From the NCBI GenBank assembly GCA_009698295.1, contig WLQO01000023.1, positions 1 through 12,551 of the forward strand: DNA of 12,551 nt. The letters run 5' to 3'. Positions 7,708 to 12,551 of this stretch are shown here, piece by piece. Position 1 is the stretch's first letter, and the number at the start of each line of letters is the position of its first letter. The notes below the pieces were generated by a model. That model had not been told where the DNA came from. It saw only the letters and a program-made list of their open reading frames with translations, and made no database searches. The stretch is from Actinomycetota bacterium. GTDB taxonomy: Bacteria > Actinomycetota > Actinomycetes > Nanopelagicales > Nanopelagicaceae. Both the position numbers and the translations under genes were made by a program.

Positions 7708-8882
7708 GTTTATCTAAGAAGCGCGCTATTAACTGGACTGATGTGATGCAAAATAATTACGGTGAACCCAAGATCACTCTGCATTCAGGTAAAGGTCTAA
7801 TAGTTACCGATGTCGACGGAAAAAAGTATCTAGATTTTCTCGGTGGAATTGCCACCAATGTCTTGGGTCATGCCCACCCTGTAATCGTCCGCGCCGTTTC
7901 AAAACAGGTAGCAACGCTCGGACATGTAAGTAATTTTTATAGCCATCCATCGGGAGTCGCCCTAGCCGAAAAATTGCAGGAGTTAACTGGTGATAACACT
8001 GCGCGAGTTTTCTTCTGCAACTCAGGTGCAGAAGCCAATGAAGCAGCGCTGAAGTTGTCGCGCAAAACTGGCCGTTCCAAGATTGTTGCAACCAAAGGTG
8101 CATTTCATGGCCGCACAATGGGAGCGCTATCGCTGACTGGCCAACCAAGTAAACGTAATCCATTTAAACCGCTCTTGAAAAAAATCAAACATGTCACTTT
8201 CGGCGATATCAGCGAGATGCGCAAAGCAGTGAATAGTAAGACAGCGATGGTTATCGTGGAACCGATTATGGGAGAAGCTGGAGTTGTAGTTCCGCCCCTT
8301 GGTTATCTTAAAGAGTTGCGCACTCTTTGTAGTGAAAATGGAGTTCTCTTGGTCTTTGATTGTGTACAAACTGGTATGGGTCGTACCGGAACTTGGTTCG
8401 GATTTGAAGATGAGAAAATTAGACCTGATGTAATTACGTTGGCAAAAGGTTTAGGTGGAGGATTGCCGCTCGGAGCGATGATTACGCTAGGAAGCAATTC
8501 GCCACGGTTTGAACCAGGAGAACATGGAACTACTTTCGGTGGCAACCCAGTTGCAACAGCTGCCGGTCTTGCGGCAATTGAATATTTGGCGAAAAACCGC
8601 ATCCTCGCTTCGGTAAAGAGTTACGAGAAGCGCTTAAAAATAAAGTTAGGTGCGATAAGGGGAGTTTCGGAAGTTCGCGGACGTGGCCTGCTCTTGGGCA
8701 TCGGATTAGACGGTAGCTATGCGAAAGCTTTAGCGAGCAAGCTAGCCGATCGTGGAGTATTAGTTAATGCACCAAATGAGGAAACAATTCGTATCGCTCC
8801 AGCACTTATTGTTTCTACGTTACAGATCGATAAGTTCATCAATGTCTTTTCTCAATGCATGCAGGAGGTAGAACGTGGCTAA
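7704..8882 (+). CDS. argD: Acetylornithine aminotransferase
   Basis: Class III PLP-dependent aminotransferase that converts N-acetylglutamate semialdehyde plus glutamate to N-acetylornithine; family members often also act in lysine (diaminopimelate) synthesis. Signatures: FLGGIATNVLGHAHP (near residue 45), FFCNSGAEANEAALKLSRKTG (PLP phosphate-binding region), FHGRTMGALSLTGQ, PLP-ring Asp219 in FDCVQTGMGRTG, and Schiff-base Lys248 in TLAKGLGGGLPLGAM. GTTFGGNPVATAAG follows. The 392-residue length is normal. The start is GTG, overlapping the argB stop as GTGA. Odd point: the usual DEVQTG reads DCVQTG here (Cys220). The 3' end overlaps argR by eight bases. Confidence 0.95.
   Translation: MSLSKKRAINWTDVMQNNYGEPKITLHSGKGLIVTDVDGKKYLDFLGGIATNVLGHAHPVIVRAVSKQVATLGHVSNFYSHPSGVALAEKLQELTGDNTARVFFCNSGAEANEAALKLSRKTGRSKIVATKGAFHGRTMGALSLTGQPSKRNPFKPLLKKIKHVTFGDISEMRKAVNSKTAMVIVEPIMGEAGVVVPPLGYLKELRTLCSENGVLLVFDCVQTGMGRTGTWFGFEDEKIRPDVITLAKGLGGGLPLGAMITLGSNSPRFEPGEHGTTFGGNPVATAAGLAAIEYLAKNRILASVKSYEKRLKIKLGAIRGVSEVRGRGLLLGIGLDGSYAKALASKLADRGVLVNAPNEETIRIAPALIVSTLQIDKFINVFSQCMQEVERG
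8863..8869 (+). promoter_or_regulatory. Ribosome binding site of argR
   Basis: AGGAGGT lies five bases before the GTG at 8875, inside the end of argD. It is the strongest Shine-Dalgarno sequence in the arg block. It supports the GTG as the argR start and suggests that the repressor is translated independently of argD. Confidence 0.8.
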
Positions 8883-9372
8883 AGTACTTAACTCATCGTC
8901 GGTTTCAGCGCGTCGTTCGAAGGCGATCTCTTTAATCAAAGCTGGCGTTGTTCACTCCCAATCTGATCTAGTAAAACTTCTGAAGAAAGCGGGATTTGCT
9001 GTAACGCAAGCAACTGCTAGCCGTGATCTAGAAGAAGTCGGAGCGGTTCGTTCTCGAAATGAGTTCGGCGAATTGATCTATCAAATTGGTGCAACATCAG
9101 ATGGCGCTATTTCTAAATCAATGCCCCTGCCGGCCGATCTAATTCTCTCGGTTGAAGCATCTGGGAATTTAGCGGTTGTCCGCACTCCGCCAGGTGGCGC
9201 ACAGTTTTTAGCAAGTTCTTTAGATAACTCAGGGATAAAGAACATCATTGGAACTATTGCAGGTGACGACACGGTCTTAGTTATCGCTAAGAAGTCCAAC
9301 GGTGGGGCAGATTTAGCGAAAGAATTGCTCTCATACGGAAGATCAGCAAGCAAGAGAATGGGTAGAAAATAA
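8875..9372 (+). CDS. argR: Arginine repressor
   Basis: Arginine-responsive transcription factor; the family forms trimers and hexamers that bind ARG boxes when arginine is present. The N-terminal winged helix-turn-helix spans ~12-60, with SQSDLVKLLKKAGFAVTQATASRDLEEVGAV carried across 28-58 (recognition part TQATASRDLEEVG, 44-56). The C-terminal oligomerisation and arginine-binding domain spans ~85-157, with the family's GTIAGDDTVLVIAK (126-139) holding the paired Asp131-Asp132. The length is 165 residues. It starts at GTG after a strong AGGAGGT. Its placement inside the operon it probably controls predicts autoregulation through the operator before argC. The TAA shares one base with the argH ATG. 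Confidence 0.95.
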   Translation: MAKVLNSSSVSARRSKAISLIKAGVVHSQSDLVKLLKKAGFAVTQATASRDLEEVGAVRSRNEFGELIYQIGATSDGAISKSMPLPADLILSVEASGNLAVVRTPPGGAQFLASSLDNSGIKNIIGTIAGDDTVLVIAKKSNGGADLAKELLSYGRSASKRMGRK

Positions 9373-10799
9373 TGGCGCTTTGGGGTGGGAGATTTTCTGA
9401 TGCGCCAACTGATTCGGTATTCGCCCTGTCTAGGAGTATTCACTTTGATTGGCGCCTGGCACCTTATGACTTGCGTTCATCACTTGCTCACTTACGGGTT
9501 CTACAAAGTTCAGGTTTATTGAAGGCAGATGTCGCATCGAAGATTGAAGCCGCTTTACGTGAATTGATTTCCGAAGTTGCATCTGGAAAGTTCGAACCCG
9601 CAGCTGGCGATGAAGATGTACATAGCGCGCTAGAGCGCGGACTGACCGAGAAATTAGGTGAAGTTGGCGGTTCTTTACGGGCCGGACGCTCTCGCAACGA
9701 TCAAGTTGCAACAGATCTAAAACTCTTTGCGATCGACCATATGTTGGATATCGCACAGCAAATCGTCAATTTGCAAGAGGCGTTGATTTCAAAGGCACAG
9801 GAATATAGCGATGCACCGGCACCTGGATTTACTCATATGCAACATGCGCAACCAATTTTATTTGGGCACGAGATCGCCAAGCACGTCCATGCCTTTGCTC
9901 GCGATATCGACCGCATTTCAGATTGGTTAAATCGCACATCGGTTAGCCCACTGGGTTCGGGTGCACTTGCTGGATCCGGTCTTGGGCTAATGCCCGAAGT
10001 AACTGCGCAAGATTTAGGTTTCGCGCGCGCATCGGCAAATAGCATCGATGGAGTTTCTGATCGCGATTTCGTGGCGGAAGCGCTTTTTATCATTTCTATG
10101 ATCGGAGTACATCTCTCTAGAATTGGCGAAGAATGGTGTATTTGGGCAACTACTGAATTTGGATGGGCGAAAGTTGCAGATGCATATTCGACTGGTTCAT
10201 CGATAATGCCGCAGAAGAAGAATCCAGATATGGCAGAACTCGCACGAGGTAAAGCTGGCCGCCTTATCGGAAATCTAACTGGAGTTCTTGCCATGCTGAA
10301 GGGACTTCCTTTTGCTTACAATCGTGATTTACAAGAAGATAAAGAACCGCTCTTTGATTCGATCGATACTTTGCGTTTAGTTCTTCCAGCTGTCACGGGA
10401 ATGATTGCGACAACTAACTTCGATCGAGAGAAGATGCTGGCCGCTGCTCCACAAGGTTTTTCATTAGCAACTGAAGTTGCTGACTTTCTAGTTCGATCTG
10501 GTGTTCCATTTGCCACCGCCCACGATGCTGCAGGAAAATGCGTTGCAATTTGCGAAGCTAAAGGCGTGCAACTTCATGAACTTAGCGACGCTGATTTCTC
10601 TGGGGTTCATACATTGCTGACACCCGAAATACGTTCATCGCTTACTGTTGCAGGCGCTATCGCATCGCGTACAACCATTGGCGCTACTGGTGGTTCTGCC
10701 TTGTCCAAACAATTAACTGATGCCGCCGCCGAAACCAAGGCGCTAAAGGTGAAAATATCCACCCAGATCACCGCCTTTTCCGAGATGATGGGGCAATGA
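9372..10799 (+). CDS. argH: Argininosuccinate lyase
   Basis: Last step of arginine synthesis: splits argininosuccinate into arginine and fumarate. It is a fumarase/aspartase-superfamily member, normally a tetramer. The N-terminus MALWGGRFSDAPTD is the classic ArgH start. Conserved blocks: RAGRSRNDQVATDL (104-116), FTHMQHAQP (153-161, general acid/base-region His155), SGALAGSG (196-203) and the superfamily signature GSSIMPQKKNPDMAELARGK (275-294), whose serines include the catalytic one. The 475-residue length is typical. The ATG overlaps the argR stop (TAATG) and the gene ends in an ATGA junction with tyrS. argG, which makes its substrate, is not in this window. Confidence 0.97.
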   Translation: MALWGGRFSDAPTDSVFALSRSIHFDWRLAPYDLRSSLAHLRVLQSSGLLKADVASKIEAALRELISEVASGKFEPAAGDEDVHSALERGLTEKLGEVGGSLRAGRSRNDQVATDLKLFAIDHMLDIAQQIVNLQEALISKAQEYSDAPAPGFTHMQHAQPILFGHEIAKHVHAFARDIDRISDWLNRTSVSPLGSGALAGSGLGLMPEVTAQDLGFARASANSIDGVSDRDFVAEALFIISMIGVHLSRIGEEWCIWATTEFGWAKVADAYSTGSSIMPQKKNPDMAELARGKAGRLIGNLTGVLAMLKGLPFAYNRDLQEDKEPLFDSIDTLRLVLPAVTGMIATTNFDREKMLAAAPQGFSLATEVADFLVRSGVPFATAHDAAGKCVAICEAKGVQLHELSDADFSGVHTLLTPEIRSSLTVAGAIASRTTIGATGGSALSKQLTDAAAETKALKVKISTQITAFSEMMGQ

Positions 10800-12088
10800 A
10801 ACCTGCGATGGCGCCACAATCGAAAGTGTTAATAGATGACCTGAAATGGCGCGGCTTATTTTCGCAATCAACTGATGAAGCAGCACTTATCTCAGCCCTA
10901 TCAAAGCCGACTACTTTGTATATTGGATTTGATCCAACCGCTCCAAGCCTGCACGTTGGAAACCTAGTTGTTCTCCTTGCCCTGCGCCGCTTTCAACTGG
11001 CCGGCCATATCCCGATTGCACTTGTTGGGGGAGCAACGGGACTGATCGGTGATCCCAGCGGCAAAAGCGAAGAACGCACACTTAACACCACTGATGTTGT
11101 TGCGGCATGGGTTGAACGCATCCGCCTTCAGGTATCTAAATACTTAGATTTCGACGCGAAAGAGAATGCGGCAATTGTTGCCAATAACTTAGATTGGACT
11201 GCGCCACTTTCTGCGATTGAATTTATGCGAGATATCGGTAAACACTTTAGCGTCAATCAGATGCTTGCTAAGGACTCGGTATCTTCTCGTTTGGAAGCTG
11301 GTGGAATTTCTTACACAGAATTTTCGTATCAAGTTTTACAATCTCTCGATTTTCTAGAACTATTTCGTCGCTATAACTGCACATTACAACTTGGTGGTTC
11401 TGACCAGTGGGGAAATATTGTTGCTGGTTTAGATCTGATCCGTCGCGTCGAAAGCGGAAGCGGTCACGCACTAACAATTCCGTTACTAGCAAAGGCCGAC
11501 GGTAGTAAATTTGGAAAGACTGCCGGGGGAGCGATTTGGCTAGATCCGGAGATGACATCTCCTTATGCCTTCTTCCAGTATTGGTTAAACACAGATGATA
11601 AAGATGTCATTAATTTCTTAAAAGTTTTCTCTTTCAAGTCTAAGAATGAGATCGAAGATCTTGAGAAATCGCATGGTGAAAATCCAGGTGCCCGTGAAGC
11701 CCATCGCGCGCTTGCTCGCGAATTAACTTCACTTGTTCACTCCGAGGATATTTGCAATCGCGTAGAAGCTGCAGCACGGGCGTTATTTGGCCAAGGCGAT
11801 CTCGCTGAATTAGATGAAGCGACCCTGGCATCAGCACTTGCTGAACTTCCAAGAACCACCGTTAAAAGCGGTGATGCAATTCCTACTTGGGTGGATCTAT
11901 TAGCGGCGACGGGGGTCGTTGATTCAAAGTCGGCGGCGAGACGGATCGTTAAAGAGGGCGGGGCTTACTTAAATAATTTAAAGATCTCGGGAGAAGATTT
12001 TGCACCGCAAAAATCTGACTTTTTATGCGGTAAATATGCGGTTTTACGTAAAGGCAAGCGCGATCTCGCAGCCGTTGAATTGATCTAA
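10796..12088 (+). CDS. tyrS: Tyrosine-tRNA ligase
   Basis: Class I synthetase that charges tRNA-Tyr; the bacterial enzyme is a homodimer. Catalytic Rossmann domain: YIGFDPTAPSLHVGN (42-56), with HVGN as the HIGH motif; GGATGLIGDPSGK (78-90); LQLGGSDQWGNI (197-208); and KFGKT (238-242) as the KMSKS motif, the form usual in bacterial TyrRS. A C-terminal S4 RNA-binding domain spans ~365-430 (DSKSAARRIVKEGGAYLNN). The length of 430 is normal. The start at 10796 forms an ATGA overlap with argH; a second Met four residues later (10808) is possible. Its place at the end of the arg block means arginine-dependent control of the operon could affect TyrRS supply unless an internal promoter exists. Confidence 0.96.
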   Translation: MKPAMAPQSKVLIDDLKWRGLFSQSTDEAALISALSKPTTLYIGFDPTAPSLHVGNLVVLLALRRFQLAGHIPIALVGGATGLIGDPSGKSEERTLNTTDVVAAWVERIRLQVSKYLDFDAKENAAIVANNLDWTAPLSAIEFMRDIGKHFSVNQMLAKDSVSSRLEAGGISYTEFSYQVLQSLDFLELFRRYNCTLQLGGSDQWGNIVAGLDLIRRVESGSGHALTIPLLAKADGSKFGKTAGGAIWLDPEMTSPYAFFQYWLNTDDKDVINFLKVFSFKSKNEIEDLEKSHGENPGAREAHRALARELTSLVHSEDICNRVEAAARALFGQGDLAELDEATLASALAELPRTTVKSGDAIPTWVDLLAATGVVDSKSAARRIVKEGGAYLNNLKISGEDFAPQKSDFLCGKYAVLRKGKRDLAAVELI

Positions 12089-12132
12089 AACCCACCCCTG
12101 CCAGCGTTTTAGCGTTTTTTACGCATAAATAT

Positions 12133-12151
12133 CGCAATTTTTTGCGTTTTT
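12133..12151 (+). terminator. Possible rho-independent terminator after tyrS
   Basis: CGCAA (12133-12137) and TTGCG (12142-12146) form a 5-bp stem with a TTTT loop, followed by TTTTT (12147-12151). A second small hairpin, GCGT-N5-ACGC (12112-12124), lies just before it. The stems are short, so efficiency may be modest, but the position between tyrS and the rrn promoters fits a terminator for the arg-tyrS transcript. Confidence 0.5.
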
Positions 12152-12191
12152 GCCCTATGACCAATCCCACTGTCGATCGGGTCAAGCCGAT

Positions 12192-12220
12192 TTGACCCTC
12201 TCACCCCTGGCGCCTATAGT
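12192..12220 (+). promoter_or_regulatory. rRNA operon promoter P1
   Basis: TTGACC (12192-12197) and TATAGT (12215-12220) are separated by 17 bases, close to the housekeeping sigma consensus and the best promoter in the window. Transcription would start near 12227. The -35 box is the right arm of a perfect palindrome, GGGTCAA-N6-TTGACCC (12179-12198). Confidence 0.7.
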
Positions 12221-12294
12221 TACGCTCCTTGCTGTGTGAACGGACGATTTAGGCCGTACAGCATTTACCAGATCTAGCTCTTCCAAAGGCCGGT

Positions 12295-12324
12295 TTGACC
12301 GTGCCCGCGTGCATGGACTAGATT
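12295..12324 (+). promoter_or_regulatory. rRNA operon promoter P2
   Basis: TTGACC (12295-12300) and TAGATT (12319-12324) are 18 bases apart, with a predicted start near 12331. The -35 region repeats that of P1: GCCGGTTTGACC (12289-12300) matches GCCGATTTGACC (12186-12197) in 11 of 12 bases, 103 bp apart. Tandem promoters are usual for rRNA operons. Confidence 0.6.
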
Positions 12325-12330
12325 TGGCAG

Positions 12331-12551
12331 TCTGCCCTGAAAATCGGTCATAAGCCGAAACGCAGTGCGCATCCGTACCTTGAGAACTCAACAGCGTGCC
12401 ATAAGTCAATGCCAGAGAATGGTATTAATTGCCATTCTCTAAATAAATACTTCAATGAAGTATGTGTAAAACACTGTTTATTCAGTGCTTTGCAATACTC
12501 GTTGATTTCCTTTGGTAAAGACAAAATAAACGACAGTTTGTTTGTCTCGTA
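12331..12551 (+). other. Pre-16S rRNA leader (16S gene lies beyond the window)
   Basis: No protein gene is seen in the 463 bases after tyrS. TGAGAACTCAACAGCGTGCC (12381-12400) matches, from memory, a conserved element of actinobacterial rRNA leaders linked to processing or antitermination. Downstream come several perfect hairpins: AGAGAATGG / CCATTCTCT (12414-12440), ATACTTC-AAT-GAAGTAT (12447-12463), CACTG / CAGTG (12472-12487), and AGACAAA / TTTGTCT (12519-12547), which encloses an inner AAAC / GTTT stem. I do not find the start of mature 16S rRNA (AGAGTTTGATC-like), so the gene should begin right of the edge. Confidence 0.65.

Noticed and set aside
8856..8863. TGCATGCA palindrome just before the argR ribosome binding site, resembling an operator arm
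   Set aside because: Only 8 bp, inside argD coding sequence, lacks the N6-spaced second arm and no promoter is visible nearby.
9833..10294. Long minus-strand open frame inside argH (and similar antisense frames across the window)
   Set aside because: Lies wholly inside a well-conserved + strand gene, has no recognisable domain and low-complexity Ala/Ser/Pro-rich composition typical of shadow frames.
12157..12185. Divergent promoter using the minus-strand TTGACC of the P1 palindrome
   Set aside because: No TANNNT box lies at the right distance on the minus strand, and there is no minus-strand gene to serve.
12182..12409. 75-residue minus-strand open frame over the rrn promoter region
   Set aside because: It overlaps both promoters and the conserved leader element, has no ribosome binding site that I can see and no recognisable domain.
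1..12551. Mobile element, CRISPR array, tRNA gene or defence island
   Set aside because: No transposase, terminal repeats, regularly spaced repeats, tRNA-like cloverleaf or phage/defence gene was seen; coding is continuous housekeeping genes.

Overview
The window looks like a chromosomal housekeeping segment from a low- to mid-GC actinobacterium. Three things point there: the arg gene order and the Actinobacteria-like protein versions; TANNNT -10 boxes placed so that transcripts would begin at the start codon (pheS, argC); and a TGAGAACTCAACAG element near the right end, which I recognise from actinobacterial rRNA leaders. The GC content looks to be in the high forties by eye. That would suit freshwater Nanopelagicales (acI) or a relative, but this placement is inference. 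All genes lie on the + strand and are tightly packed.

Layout: the last codons of rpmI (L35) and complete rplT (L20) end a ribosomal protein operon. A SpoU/TrmH-family rRNA 2'-O-methyltransferase follows; its first codons also form a strong hairpin. Next is pheS-pheT (phenylalanyl-tRNA synthetase), apparently from a leaderless promoter. A 48-base gap then holds a palindromic ArgR-type operator overlapping the argC promoter. From there argC, argJ, argB, argD, argR, argH and tyrS run as one block in which every junction overlaps by 1 to 8 bases. The remaining ~460 bases hold a weak terminator, two tandem rRNA-type promoters and a structured leader. The 16S rRNA gene itself must begin beyond the right edge.

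Function: ArgJ, ArgB, ArgC and ArgD carry glutamate through acetylated intermediates to ornithine. ArgJ recycles the acetyl group, ArgR senses arginine and probably represses the operon at the argC operator, and ArgH makes arginine in the last step. argF and argG, often found in this cluster in Actinobacteria, are absent here. The other genes (L35, L20, rRNA methyltransferase, PheRS, TyrRS, rrn promoters) all serve translation.

I see no mobile element, CRISPR array, defence system or clearly novel system. The best leads are regulatory: the argC operator/promoter, an ArgB that lacks the parts needed for arginine feedback inhibition, the hairpin inside the methyltransferase start, and the palindrome on the first rrn promoter.
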